Notes under the pieces: model-generated
What the model was told of the DNA's origin: nothing
Seen by the model: only the letters and a program-made list of their open reading frames with translations
Database searches by the model: none
Shown: piece after piece, positions 46,633 through 55,714 of the stretch
How positions within the stretch are numbered: the stretch's first letter is position 1
Layout of the letters: every line of letters begins with the position of its first letter
Made by a program: the position numbers and the translations under genes
DNA from: Paenibacillus methanolicus
Lineage (GTDB): Bacteria > Bacillota > Bacilli > Paenibacillales > Paenibacillaceae
Direction of reading: 5' to 3'
DNA: 64,000 nucleotides
Assembly (NCBI RefSeq): GCF_008124765.1
Contig: NZ_VNHS01000003.1
Coordinates: forward strand, 124,001-188,000

Positions 46633-48138
46633 ATGAAGCCTAAGATCTCGATTGAACAAAGGCGGTTCCGGTTGAAATCCGCGCCCGAATACGGGCAGGC
46701 GAGCTTCGCTTGGATCGTCTCCTTCGCCGCATCCCTAGCCCTGCTGCTCGGCGGATACTCGCCTGGCACGGGCGGATTCGCGCCTATTCTGCTGGCCGCA
46801 AGCTGCGTCTACCTCCTCTTCGCCCTGCTGCAGCTTGCGGCATGGATCAGAATTCGCGCCGATCTGATTCAATTCGGGGCGATTAGAATCCAGACAAGGG
46901 CGCTTGGCTACGGGTTGATGCTCAGCCTGCTGAGCGGGAATATCTTCATCGCCACCGCCGCGTTCCAGCTGGTCCGGACAAGGAAGAACGCCGCTTATAC
47001 GCTGGCCGTGTATACGTTGATCACCACCTTGCTGGTTATGGCCGTGTCCGCGCTTCATCTGTTCAAACCTTATGTTGCGAACAGCTTCCTGCCGGGCATG
47101 TCGCTCCTGCTGGCGGCGGCGATCGTGCAATTGGGCGCCCTGCTCTACGTGGCGAAGACGGCGGATCGAACCGCTCTCCCACGCTCCGCGGCATTCGTGG
47201 CCGCCGCCTTAATCGTAACGGCGGCGACCGGCAACTTGTTCGCCCTCATGCTCGGCCTGCTGCTCCTTGCAAGACGAAGAGACGGCGGCGGCACCGCCGG
47301 ATCCAGGGCCGGACAGGTCATCGACCGGTTGTCCGGAAGCACGACCTCGATGCTCGGATTGCTGTTCGTTCTCTTCTTATTCGCCCTATCGGCGGCCAGC
47401 TATTGGACTTTCGATTACAGTCTCGCCATCGAGAATAACTACGGCGCGATCTTGCAGCCGCCGAGTCTCGCTTACCCGCTCGGCACCGATAATTTCGGAC
47501 GCGACCTGTTTTCGCGCATCGTCTTCGGCGCGCGCATCTCGCTGATCGTCGGGCTGCTCTCCACGATCATCCCCGTGTTGATCGGCGGATTGCTCGGCGC
47601 CCTCTCGGGGTACTACGGACGGCAGACCGACAACGTCATCATGCGCTTGCTCGATATTCTGTACGCGATACCGGGCATTCTGCTCGCGATCGCGATCATC
47701 GCCGCCTTCGGAGCCAGCACCGTGAATCTCATCATCGCCCTTAGCGTCGGCGCGATCCCGACCTATGCCCGGACGATGCGGGCGAACGTCATGCTCGTCT
47801 CCACGCTCGAATACGTGCAGGCCGCCCGGGCGCTCGGCTCCGGCGATTGGACGATACTCGCGAAGCACGTCATCCCGAACTCGCTCGCGCCGATGATCGT
47901 CAAGTCGACGCTGACGATCGGGACGGCCGTCATCTCGACGAGCAGCCTCAGTTATCTCGGTCTTGGCGTCGAGCCGCATATTCCCGAGTGGGGCAACATT
48001 CTGAAGCTGGGAAGCGCCTATCTCGAGACGCATGCCTATACGGCGATTTATCCGGGCATCGCGATCATCGCGCTCGTGCTCGCCTTTAACTTTCTGGGCG
48101 ACGGCTTGCGCGACGCGCTGGATCCGAAGCTGGATTAA
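46633..48138 (+). CDS. Oligopeptide-type ABC permease (DppC-like) with extra N-terminal membrane domain
   Basis: 501 residues. From about 235 it is a DppC/OppC permease ([59 protein letters not shown]). The first 225 residues add about six hydrophobic segments with no counterpart in standard DppC proteins of about 300 residues. The start is 15 bases after the partner stop with AGGAG upstream. The extension could be an accessory membrane module; I do not recognise it. Confidence 0.9.
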   Translation: MKPKISIEQRRFRLKSAPEYGQASFAWIVSFAASLALLLGGYSPGTGGFAPILLAASCVYLLFALLQLAAWIRIRADLIQFGAIRIQTRALGYGLMLSLLSGNIFIATAAFQLVRTRKNAAYTLAVYTLITTLLVMAVSALHLFKPYVANSFLPGMSLLLAAAIVQLGALLYVAKTADRTALPRSAAFVAAALIVTAATGNLFALMLGLLLLARRRDGGGTAGSRAGQVIDRLSGSTTSMLGLLFVLFLFALSAASYWTFDYSLAIENNYGAILQPPSLAYPLGTDNFGRDLFSRIVFGARISLIVGLLSTIIPVLIGGLLGALSGYYGRQTDNVIMRLLDILYAIPGILLAIAIIAAFGASTVNLIIALSVGAIPTYARTMRANVMLVSTLEYVQAARALGSGDWTILAKHVIPNSLAPMIVKSTLTIGTAVISTSSLSYLGLGVEPHIPEWGNILKLGSAYLETHAYTAIYPGIAIIALVLAFNFLGDGLRDALDPKLD

Positions 48139-48232
48139 CGAAGCCGCCGCATTGCGGTAACGAGCATTCGCAATTACAAAAACCCATTCATATTCTATCG
48201 GCCTTCTGACGTTTCGAAACAGGAATGAACGA

Positions 48233-48262
48233 TTGATGCGTATGAGTTTACATACTTATATT
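48233..48262 (+). promoter_or_regulatory. Internal promoter with palindromic spacer before the binding-protein gene
   Basis: TTGATG, then a 17-18 base spacer holding the perfect palindrome GTATG-N6-CATAC (48240-48255), then TTATAT/TATATT. About 25 bases before an AGGAGG and the gene start. Confidence 0.5.
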
Positions 48263-48285
48263 GATCTATCAGGAGGGTAATTGGC

Positions 48286-50136
48286 ATGATGAAGAGAGGA
48301 AAGCTTGCCGCGCTGCTGCTTATTAGTTTGACGGTGGTGCTCGGCGGCTGCAAAGTCACGACCAAGAACGAGGCGGCCGAAGCGCCGGCGAATACGTCCA
48401 CCACGACGAACGCGCAGCAGACCGAATCCACGAACGAGAGCGCGCCCGTCGATATCGAACTGCTCGGCATGAGCGCCAACGAAGCCGATCTGAACATCGT
48501 CCGCGACCAGCTCGCGAAGAACGGCTTCAACGTCAAGCTCAACATCCAGGCCGACTACGGCAGCTTCAAATCGCAGCAGGACGCGGGCAATTACGACATC
48601 GCCTTGTCCAGCTGGACGACGGTAACCGGCAATCCCGATTACGCGGTTCGCTCCCTGTTCAAGACGGGCGGCGATTACAGCATTCTGGCCGATCCCGAGA
48701 TCGACAAGCTCATCGATACGGCATCTACGCAGACGCCGGAACAGTACGTCGATACGTACAAACAATTCGAGCAGCAGCTCGTCTTCGACAAAGCGTACAT
48801 TGCGCCGCTCTACAATTCCCTTAAGGCGCAGGCGTTGAACCAGGACGTACTCAAGAAAGAGTCCGTCCGTTTGTCCAAGTCCCGCTCGCTCGTCTGGGAG
48901 GACATCGATTTCAAGGACGAAGCGAAGCGCGGCACGGATTCGCTCGTCCTGCAATCGACGATGCCGACGCTCACGTCCCTAGACCCGATTAAAGGCAACG
49001 ACGGCTCGATCAACATGATTAACACGAACATGTACGTCCGCCTGCTGAACCTGACCGATGACGACAAGCTGACGGCCGACGGCTCGCTCTCGTACAACTT
49101 CGCGATCGACGCCGGTAATTCCGACTATTACTTCGTCCTTCGCGACGACATTCATTTTGCTCAGATCAAGGACAAGAAGGCCGTCGATACGGGCGAACGG
49201 GTCGGCGCCGAAGACGTCATCTTCTCCCTGAACCGCGCCAAGGACAAAAATTCCGTGCCGGATCACCGCACCTTCACGCTTCACGAGCACATCAAGACCG
49301 TGGAAGCCGTGACCGATCCGGCGGCGCTCGAATCGGCCAAACTGGCGAGCGGCGAGAGCGTGAAGGCGGCGCTAGAGAAAGGGCTGGAGACGCCTATCGC
49401 CGGATTGACAGCCGATAAAGCCAAAGCCGATCATCAGGCGGGCACGTACCAGGTCATCAAACTGACGACCACGGAGCCTTTCCCGCAAGTGCTGAACTAT
49501 CTCGCGCACCAATCGGCCGGCATCGTGTCGAAGAAGCAAGTCGAACGCATCAACACATACGACGTCGCCACTTTCGACGTTAACAAGGACATTCCTTACG
49601 GGGATCAGAACACGGTCACGGAAGGCGCGCAATACAACAATACGCTGTATGCGAGCGGCCCTTACATTCTCTCGCACAAGAACGATTACGAAGCGATACT
49701 CTACAAAAACCCGGCTTATCTGAAAGGCACAAGCCACGAGCCGAAGATCGAGAACGTCAAGATTCGCTTCATCAAAGACGCGGACAGCGCCTTGTCCGCC
49801 CTGCGCAGCGGCGAAATTCACGTCTTCTACGGCGTCTCCGAAACCAAGTTCGACGTCGTCAAAGGCGATGCCAAGTTGTCGCTGCAGACACTGCCGAGCA
49901 ACGCGGTGTCCTACCTGCTGTTCAACATGAAGAACCGCCCCGTCGCGGAGAGCGCCGATCTGCGCAAGGCCGTCCTATACTCGATTAATCAGGATGAAAT
50001 TCTAGCCTATTACAACGGGAATAAGTTCAAAGCGGTATCGACCGTCAGCCCGCTCGTCAAGACCGGACTTGAGCTTGCGAGCGATCCGGCGAAGGCGAAG
50101 CAATTCTTGGATGCCTTCAAAGCCGCGAATTCATAA
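48286..50136 (+). CDS. Circularly permuted SBP_bac_5-like oligopeptide-binding lipoprotein
   Basis: 616-residue extracellular lipoprotein: signal peptide with lipobox LGGC (Cys22), Thr/Asn-rich linker to about 55. Residues 56-215 resemble the C-terminal part of DppA/OppA proteins (QLAKNGFNVKLNIQADYGSF, YDIALSSW, NPDYAVRSLF, DPEIDKLIDTA, AYIAPLYN). Residues 217-616 resemble their N-terminal and central part in normal order: SLDPIKG, FVLRDDIHF, GAEDVIFSLNRAKD, ASGPYIL, ALRSGEIHVF, FNMKNRPVAESADLRKAVLY, ending after DPAKAKQFLDAF, where the C-terminal part would normally follow. All parts of the fold seem present, rotated. The frame is unbroken. ATG with AGGAGG upstream (a second ATG follows directly). 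Confidence 0.88.
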   Translation: MMKRGKLAALLLISLTVVLGGCKVTTKNEAAEAPANTSTTTNAQQTESTNESAPVDIELLGMSANEADLNIVRDQLAKNGFNVKLNIQADYGSFKSQQDAGNYDIALSSWTTVTGNPDYAVRSLFKTGGDYSILADPEIDKLIDTASTQTPEQYVDTYKQFEQQLVFDKAYIAPLYNSLKAQALNQDVLKKESVRLSKSRSLVWEDIDFKDEAKRGTDSLVLQSTMPTLTSLDPIKGNDGSINMINTNMYVRLLNLTDDDKLTADGSLSYNFAIDAGNSDYYFVLRDDIHFAQIKDKKAVDTGERVGAEDVIFSLNRAKDKNSVPDHRTFTLHEHIKTVEAVTDPAALESAKLASGESVKAALEKGLETPIAGLTADKAKADHQAGTYQVIKLTTTEPFPQVLNYLAHQSAGIVSKKQVERINTYDVATFDVNKDIPYGDQNTVTEGAQYNNTLYASGPYILSHKNDYEAILYKNPAYLKGTSHEPKIENVKIRFIKDADSALSALRSGEIHVFYGVSETKFDVVKGDAKLSLQTLPSNAVSYLLFNMKNRPVAESADLRKAVLYSINQDEILAYYNGNKFKAVSTVSPLVKTGLELASDPAKAKQFLDAFKAANS

Positions 50137-50156
50137 GGGGCAAAGGAGAGGGAAAG

Positions 50157-50645
50157 ATGACAAGCACGTTCAATCCGGGGCGATCCAAACTATCCCAATG
50201 GGATGCGCTCAGCCTAGAATCTCTGCGGCGTTACGGCTGGAAGGATGAAGAACTGATCCGACGCGTCCAGGAAGGCGATCTGCCGAAGGACGCCAGCAAG
50301 TTTCAATTCGACTATGCAGGATTAAAGAACCTCGCGCACGAGCAGTCCGACATTATTGCGGCCGCGCTCGGGCAAGGTTATCAGGTCAAATACAGCACGC
50401 TGCGCGGCATCCAAAGCTGGTTGCTGCTCGCCTTGGACCGCGAAGCCGAGGTCCATGCCGTGCCCGGCCGCGAAGCGGTGACCGTCTTGTTGACTGCGGC
50501 CGAGGCCGAGCGCCTCGCTTCCGTCCTGTCGTACGGTTGGTCGGTCGAGCTGCAGGACCGAGCGCTGCGGAACGGAGCGCAGGATGCCGAGGAATGCGGG
50601 TCATACGTCGTCGCTCCGATTGAACGCGGCCCCGTCATCGAATAA
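50157..50645 (+). CDS. Small hypothetical protein in the permuted-importer operon
   Basis: 162 residues from an ATG with AAAGGAGAGGG upstream, 20 bases after the binding-protein stop and before a strong terminator, so co-transcribed. No signal peptide or membrane segment; probably cytoplasmic. N-terminal part holds short charged helices (LESLRRYGWKDEELIRRVQEGD), the C-terminal part looks alpha/beta. I do not recognise a family. Confidence 0.8.
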   Translation: MTSTFNPGRSKLSQWDALSLESLRRYGWKDEELIRRVQEGDLPKDASKFQFDYAGLKNLAHEQSDIIAAALGQGYQVKYSTLRGIQSWLLLALDREAEVHAVPGREAVTVLLTAAEAERLASVLSYGWSVELQDRALRNGAQDAEECGSYVVAPIERGPVIE

Positions 50646-50664
50646 GTCTTTCTCGCCAAACGCA

Positions 50665-50714
50665 ACGAAACGCCGTCGCTCCTGGATCATGGAGCGGACG
50701 GCGTTTCGTTCTTT
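50665..50714 (+). terminator. Terminator of the permuted-importer operon
   Basis: ACGAAACGCCGTC pairs with GACGGCGTTTCGT, extended inside by GCTCC/GGAGC; T-rich stretch follows. Confidence 0.85.
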
Positions 50715-50734
50715 CTTACGGCGTATCGGCTGCG

Positions 50735-51265
50735 TTAGGGTCGAGACTCGGGAGATATGCCCGCTTGCTCCTCCCACTTCTTCCTGCATGCGGCCGTTGC
50801 ATAGGGCAGAATGTAGACGCGAACCAGCTTATCGATCTCCTTCTCCGAAACCATGTTATACGTGTTGAAGAAGTATCGCCTATTCTGGACCGTCCGTACG
50901 ACAAGGTCCGCGAACACCATCCCCGTCGGCCGGTATACATGCCAGCCGAACGTTATTTCATCGATGTCCGACAGCGCCACCTCCCTCTCCTTTCTCCGCA
51001 AAAATCCTCCGCGGATCTCGAACAGCGGACGCCTGCCGGCCAATATGATCAATGCCTGAACAAGCGCCCCGCCGAAGAAGATCGTGCCCGTCAAACCGAC
51101 GACCGCCGCCAGAATTCCTTTCACGATATTGAAGTCTCGCGCAAAAAAGAGCACGACGGCGGAGGCGGCGAACATAAAGCCTGCGCCCGTGATGAGACAG
51201 CCCGCCTCATATTTGGACGGGATCACTTCGACCCCGTGTTCGGTTTCACGTAAATTGCTGCTCAT
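50735..51265 (-). CDS. Small membrane protein with PH-like domain
   Basis: 176 residues with two membrane segments near 23-42 and 50-75, then a soluble part (LFEIRGGFLRRKEREVALSDIDEITFGW) reminiscent of bacterial PH-like or DUF5381-type domains; family not certain. The start is the ATG before SSNLRET. A run of nine Gs lies 9-17 bases upstream where the ribosome site is expected, which could vary in length. Monocistronic. Confidence 0.65.
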   Translation of the reverse strand: MSSNLRETEHGVEVIPSKYEAGCLITGAGFMFAASAVVLFFARDFNIVKGILAAVVGLTGTIFFGGALVQALIILAGRRPLFEIRGGFLRRKEREVALSDIDEITFGWHVYRPTGMVFADLVVRTVQNRRYFFNTYNMVSEKEIDKLVRVYILPYATAACRKKWEEQAGISPESRP

Positions 51266-51453
51266 ACTTGATGTCCCCCCCCCGAATCGGCTTCTCATGC
51301 TTATGCAAGTCTGCTGCGTCTACTCTACCATTCGTGGCGCATGGCAGGTTTCGGGGGGTTCGCGCAATACGAGAACGATTAGCGGAGTTGAATAATGCGC
51401 TGGAAAAATTGGTATTTTATCTATAATTATGATTAGGCGGAGGAGAACCGAAG

Positions 51454-52467
51454 ATGGCCTGGAAACACGATGTTCGCTTGACCGCGTCCGAACTAGCCAA
51501 TTTGTGGACCCAGTATTTGAACGACAGTCTGGCGATTTGTTTCACCAGTCATGCTTTGGCGCATGCGGAAGACAAAGCAGTGCGCGATATCCTCAAAAGA
51601 GCGTTGGCGTTATCGGAGAGGCATGTCGCCAAAATCGAAGATTTCTTGCGTAAAGAGCATTTCCCTTTACCGAAAGGATTCACCCAAGCAGATGATCTGC
51701 TCAATATCCATGCGCCTCGACTGTTCTCCGATTCGCTATTACTGAATTACTTTTATGTGATGTGCATTCTTGGTTTGGGCGGCTATGCCGGGGCCTTGGC
51801 TTCTTCCGTGCGCGAGGATCAGCGGAAGTACTTCATGGAATGCAATACGGAGACGATGAAGTTGTTCGATCAAATTGTCGATGTGATGCTGGAAAAGGGG
51901 ATCTTCTTCCGGACGCCGAACCTGAATACGCCCGACGGCATCGATTTCGTGGAGCGGCAAAGCTTCTTGACCGGTTGGATCGGAAAGCAACGGCCGATCA
52001 ACGCCATCGAGATGAGCGGCCTCTATTACAACATGGCGAAGCTAGCCGTCAAAATCGTGCTCGAAATCGGGTTCGGTCAGGTGGTCGAGTCGGCTGAAAT
52101 TCGCAAATATTTGCAGCGGGGAGCCGACATCTGCAACCATCAGTTCGATGCGATGAGCGACACGTTATCCGAGAACGATCTCCCCTCTCCCCGAAAGTGG
52201 CAATCGGAGATCACCAACTCCACCGTCGCGCCTTTCTCGGACAAGCTCATGCTGTTCCATGTCGTCGCGTTAGTGTCCGCCTCCGCCGCCTTCTACGGGG
52301 CCGGGCTATCCGTCATTCAGCGAAGGGACCTCGGCATCAAATATTCGCGCCTCGTCGCCGAAATCGGCCTGTATGCGGAAGACGGCGTGAACCTGTTAAT
52401 CGCGAACGGGTGGCTGGAACAGCCGCCGACCGCGGATGACCGCAAGGCGCTCGCGAATCAGAAATAA
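51454..52467 (+). CDS. DUF3231 family protein
   Basis: 337 residues, two tandem helical DUF3231-type halves (first about 8-165, second about 178-325), each with the SHALAHAEDKAVRDILKRAL/ASAAFYGAGLSVIQRRD-like four-helix pattern of ferritin-like folds. The family is common in spore formers, often linked to spore coat; its function is not established. ATG with GGAGGAG upstream. Confidence 0.85.
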   Translation: MAWKHDVRLTASELANLWTQYLNDSLAICFTSHALAHAEDKAVRDILKRALALSERHVAKIEDFLRKEHFPLPKGFTQADDLLNIHAPRLFSDSLLLNYFYVMCILGLGGYAGALASSVREDQRKYFMECNTETMKLFDQIVDVMLEKGIFFRTPNLNTPDGIDFVERQSFLTGWIGKQRPINAIEMSGLYYNMAKLAVKIVLEIGFGQVVESAEIRKYLQRGADICNHQFDAMSDTLSENDLPSPRKWQSEITNSTVAPFSDKLMLFHVVALVSASAAFYGAGLSVIQRRDLGIKYSRLVAEIGLYAEDGVNLLIANGWLEQPPTADDRKALANQK

Positions 52468-52544
52468 GAGAGGCCGATTGTCGGCTCGAACGAGGTAAAT
52501 ATGCCGTTCGCAAGTATCGTCAATGAAATAAGCAAACGGCAAAC

Positions 52545-52590
52545 AAGCCCGGAAGCCAGGCTCTGCATGCAGAACCGACCGTCCGGGCTT
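52545..52590. terminator. Probable bidirectional terminator
   Basis: AAGCCCGGA pairs with TCCGGGCTT, with an inner TCTGCA/TGCAGA stem, between convergent genes. No strong T run. Confidence 0.55.
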
Positions 52591-52604
52591 CGCGCCCTTC
52601 CCGC

Positions 52605-53768
52605 TTACTTATCGCCAGCCTCCAAGCTGCTGCCCGTCGAGATGGCCATGTCCGCGAAATTCTCCACATGGTGCTTCTTCTCGTAAAATCGGACGGCATG
52701 CCGCAGCACGCCTTCCCGCGTGTAGAACGGATCGTCGGAGAGCAGCGGCAGCCGCGCGCATTCGCCGGTGCTTGCCGACTTATAGATCCCCATAATCAGC
52801 TCCAACGTCTCGCGGCCGCTAACCCCGTCAACGAGCACGGTGCCCCCGGTCTCGATCGCGGTCAGCACGTCATCGATTTGAGCCGCATGCCCCTCGATCG
52901 GCAGCGTCGGCAAGCTGTCGTACAAGCGTTGGATGTTCGCCTCCAGCTCCCGATCATTTTCCGGAAACCCGTTCGTCTTGGAGACCGATGCCGTCAGCTT
53001 CCATGGCGCCGAGATCCGCGCGTTCAGCCCTTGAAAAACAAGCTGCTGCTCTTCTCCGTGGTGGACAACCGAACTCGTCACCTGTCCGAGCGTGCCATCC
53101 GGATAACGCAGCATCGCGATCGAGAGATCTTCGACCTCGGCATTATCGTGCGCCACGTTGCTCATGAACGCCTGAACCTCGCTTGGCCGCCCCCGCATCC
53201 AGAGCAGGGCATCGATATGGTGCACCGCATGGTTCAAGGTCGGTCCTCCGCCCTCCTTCTCCCACGTTCCGCGCCACCATAGATCATAATAGCCATATCC
53301 GCGCCACCAGCAAGAATCCGCTTGCGCATGGACGATTTTGCCGGCGAGCCCGCTGTCCAGCACGGCCTTCAATTTCATCATCGGCGTCCGAAACCGGTTC
53401 TGCGCGATGACGGATACGAGCTTGCCGCTCGCCCGGGCCGCCTCGTTAATCTCGTCGCATTCCCGCAGCGACGCCGCCATCGGCTTCTCGATGATGACAT
53501 GGCTGCCGGCCCGCAGGAAATCGATCGCGATTTCGGCATGCACGTACGGCGGCGTGCATACGGATACCACGTCAATGCCATCGTGAAGCAGCTCTTTGTA
53601 GTCCTCTACGATCTTCGCGTCCAGCCCGTAAGTTTCCGAACGCCTCCGCGCTTTCTCCGGGTAACAGTCGCTGATGGCTACGATTTGACAGCGATCCTTG
53701 AATTGCAAATACCCTTCGATATGCGCGGTCGATATGGCGCCCGCCCCGATAATGGCGACTTTCAACAT
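52605..53768 (-). CDS. Gfo/Idh/MocA family NAD(P)-dependent oxidoreductase
   Basis: 387 residues. N-terminal Rossmann fold with IIGAGAIS and VVSVCTPPYVHAEIA, the VIIEKPMA lysine motif, and a C-terminal domain with NHAVHHID histidines. Acts on a sugar or inositol derivative; substrate unclear. The start is the ATG six bases after GGAGGG; an ATG two codons earlier abuts it. Not clearly in an operon. Confidence 0.9.
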   Translation of the reverse strand: MLKVAIIGAGAISTAHIEGYLQFKDRCQIVAISDCYPEKARRRSETYGLDAKIVEDYKELLHDGIDVVSVCTPPYVHAEIAIDFLRAGSHVIIEKPMAASLRECDEINEAARASGKLVSVIAQNRFRTPMMKLKAVLDSGLAGKIVHAQADSCWWRGYGYYDLWWRGTWEKEGGGPTLNHAVHHIDALLWMRGRPSEVQAFMSNVAHDNAEVEDLSIAMLRYPDGTLGQVTSSVVHHGEEQQLVFQGLNARISAPWKLTASVSKTNGFPENDRELEANIQRLYDSLPTLPIEGHAAQIDDVLTAIETGGTVLVDGVSGRETLELIMGIYKSASTGECARLPLLSDDPFYTREGVLRHAVRFYEKKHHVENFADMAISTGSSLEAGDK

Positions 53769-53920
53769 CAGCATCCCTCCGTCAGATGAGCTCTCGCACT
53801 CTCTCTAACGATACCTCGGACTCCCGCTCATTTGTCCTGCTTGAAAGGGAATAAATGACGCTGCATTGCGGATTTGCGCGTATGGCGCACCCGAGTCGCG
53901 ACTCTTGCTAAACCCGCCTC

Positions 53921-54814
53921 TTATTCTGTCGTCCAATCATCCGAGATCCGAAGACCGTCTCCGGCCAGCCGCAGCTCGTGCGTACGCCCGCCGTCATCTC
54001 GCAGCTCGAATCCGAATTGATCGTTAAGCTCGTCGTAGTCCTTCGGGAAGATCGTCGCCGTCTTCAAATCGAAGGAGTCCGCATACTTCCGAAGCAGTCG
54101 TTCCACGGTCGCCTTCGTTTCCTTATTGTCCTCGACTAGACCCAAATGAAGGGCTGCGCTCTCCTTATCTTGCTCCCGGAGCGCCTGTACGTACCTTTCA
54201 ATCTCCAACGCCGCGTACGGATACCGGCTGATCAGCGGTGAATCGTACAACGGCTCGCGGCGGGCATCGTCTCGGATCGCGTCCGTTCCTTGCGTTTTGG
54301 CGTAGCTGATTTGAAAAGCGAGCTCCCGCGTCTTGCCATCCTTCGTGCCCGTAATCGCATAATGCTGGATGTAGCGTTCGTCGCTCTGTTCGCTGGACTC
54401 GAAGCGCAGTTGCAGCTCTTCCAGCCCGTCGAAGTACAATCGGAACCCTTCCGCGACCTTCGTCATATCCGCCTCGGTATATTCGTTCTCCGCGTGCGAC
54501 ATCAGATTGGACAACGCATTCGTATCTTGCAGCTTCAAGGCGTCCAGGAACTTGCGGCCGTCCTTCGCCGACGCTTGCTCCAACGATTGCGGTTCGTCCG
54601 CCGGCTGGCCGTCATCCGCTGGCTTTCCCTCGACATCGGGCTCGGCAGGCTCGTTCTGCGTTTGACCCGCATCGGCCGCGGTCGACGCGGGCGCAGGCGT
54701 CGGCGCGGTCGGCGGCGTCGGCGCCTCCTCTTTGCCGCATCCCATCATCGCCGCCATCACGGTTAGCGTCATGGCGAGCGTCGCCGCCTGCCGTAGTCGT
54801 TTCGCGAATACCAT
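53921..54814 (-). CDS. Putative lipoprotein
   Basis: 297 residues: signal peptide with lipobox MMGC near residue 26, a Pro/Ala/Glu-rich linker to about 85, then a mixed helix/strand domain (LDALKLQDTNALSNLMSHAE, HYAITGTKDGKTRELAFQIS) that may hold two repeated NTF2-like or DUF4878-like units. I do not recognise it with confidence. The ATG chosen has GGAGTGGAG just upstream; an earlier ATG lacks a ribosome site. Confidence 0.7.
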   Translation of the reverse strand: MVFAKRLRQAATLAMTLTVMAAMMGCGKEEAPTPPTAPTPAPASTAADAGQTQNEPAEPDVEGKPADDGQPADEPQSLEQASAKDGRKFLDALKLQDTNALSNLMSHAENEYTEADMTKVAEGFRLYFDGLEELQLRFESSEQSDERYIQHYAITGTKDGKTRELAFQISYAKTQGTDAIRDDARREPLYDSPLISRYPYAALEIERYVQALREQDKESAALHLGLVEDNKETKATVERLLRKYADSFDLKTATIFPKDYDELNDQFGFELRDDGGRTHELRLAGDGLRISDDWTTE

Positions 54815-55054
54815 CTTCTCCACTCCCATCGAATCTTTGTCGCCCCATTAGACAAAGGAGCTTTCCGAAAGGTTCCCTCGTTGGAAAAATATTTTTGCGT
54901 CTGCTCACTTCACAGGCAGTTCGATGCATCGGCGCCGAGCATGAAGGACGCGGATACCGCGCCGAACGCATAGATCCGTCTTCTGCGGCGGGCTCGGTCA
55001 AGCTTGGGGAGCATACAGAAATTCACGCCCTATTCACGACTTCTCCTTGTCTGC

Positions 55055-55097
55055 TGTGACCGTGATCACCTCTTCCCTCTCGCTCGCCCCGTATGAT
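55055..55097 (+). promoter_or_regulatory. FNR/CRP-type box and -10 of the hemerythrin/RIC operon
   Basis: TGTGACCGTGATCACC (55055-55070) fits TGTGA-N6-TCACA at 9 of 10 defined positions. A TATGAT -10 lies at 55092-55097, giving a start near 55104 and the box centred at -41.5, the classic class II activator position. No -35 is needed there. Suggests oxygen or NO control by an Fnr-type protein. Confidence 0.65.
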
Positions 55098-55132
55098 GAG
55101 AATATATCCCAGCAAGGAAGGTGACCTCGCTT

Positions 55133-55714
55133 ATGACCGACGAAGGGAATGCACGCACCGAAGTATCCGCCTATGAGGCCGCGAACGGACGAACGCCCGC
55201 GCTTCAGACGCCGCTTCGTCAGCTATACGACGAACATGCGCCGCTGCGCCAGGAGATGGACGCCATATTCGAGCTGGCCCATGGCATCGAAGACGCCCCT
55301 CTCCGCCAGGCGACGGCCAGGCTCGCCGAACTGGCGGAACGAGTGGAACGGTTCGACGCGAACCTGCACCGCCATTCGAGCAAAGAAGAGGATCTGTTAT
55401 TCCCGATGATGGCCCGCTACATCGGCCGGGACAGCGGACCGATCGCCGTCATGGAATATGAGCACGACCAAGCCAAGCAATGCTTGCGCCTCTTCAAGGA
55501 GCGGCGAGAAGACGGTTCGCAGCTCACGGACCCGTCCACGATCGCGGAGATGGGACGACTCGCTTCCGATGCCGTCGTGATCTTAATGGATCACTTCTGC
55601 AAGGAAGAGCACGCGCTCTTCCCGATGGCGAATACGATGCTGTCTCGGCAGGAGCTGGACTGGCTGGAGAAGGAATTTGAACGAATCGATGAACAAGGGG
55701 GAGAGCGAGCATGA
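55133..55714 (+). CDS. Hemerythrin-like di-iron protein
   Basis: 193-residue cytoplasmic four-helix protein with the His/Glu pattern of hemerythrin domains: LYDEHAPLRQEM, LHRHSSKEEDLLFP, MEYEHDQAKQ and HFCKEEHALFPMA. The start is the ATG with AAGGAAGG 11 bases before; an in-frame GTG abuts the ribosome site. It overlaps the downstream RIC gene by four bases, suggesting joint function in handling O2, NO or damaged Fe-S centres. Confidence 0.9.
   Translation: MTDEGNARTEVSAYEAANGRTPALQTPLRQLYDEHAPLRQEMDAIFELAHGIEDAPLRQATARLAELAERVERFDANLHRHSSKEEDLLFPMMARYIGRDSGPIAVMEYEHDQAKQCLRLFKERREDGSQLTDPSTIAEMGRLASDAVVILMDHFCKEEHALFPMANTMLSRQELDWLEKEFERIDEQGGERA

Noticed and set aside
48286..50136. Frameshift or gene fusion artefact explaining the odd domain order
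   Set aside because: The frame is continuous, has a single signal peptide, and the two segments together make one complete fold instead of two partial copies.
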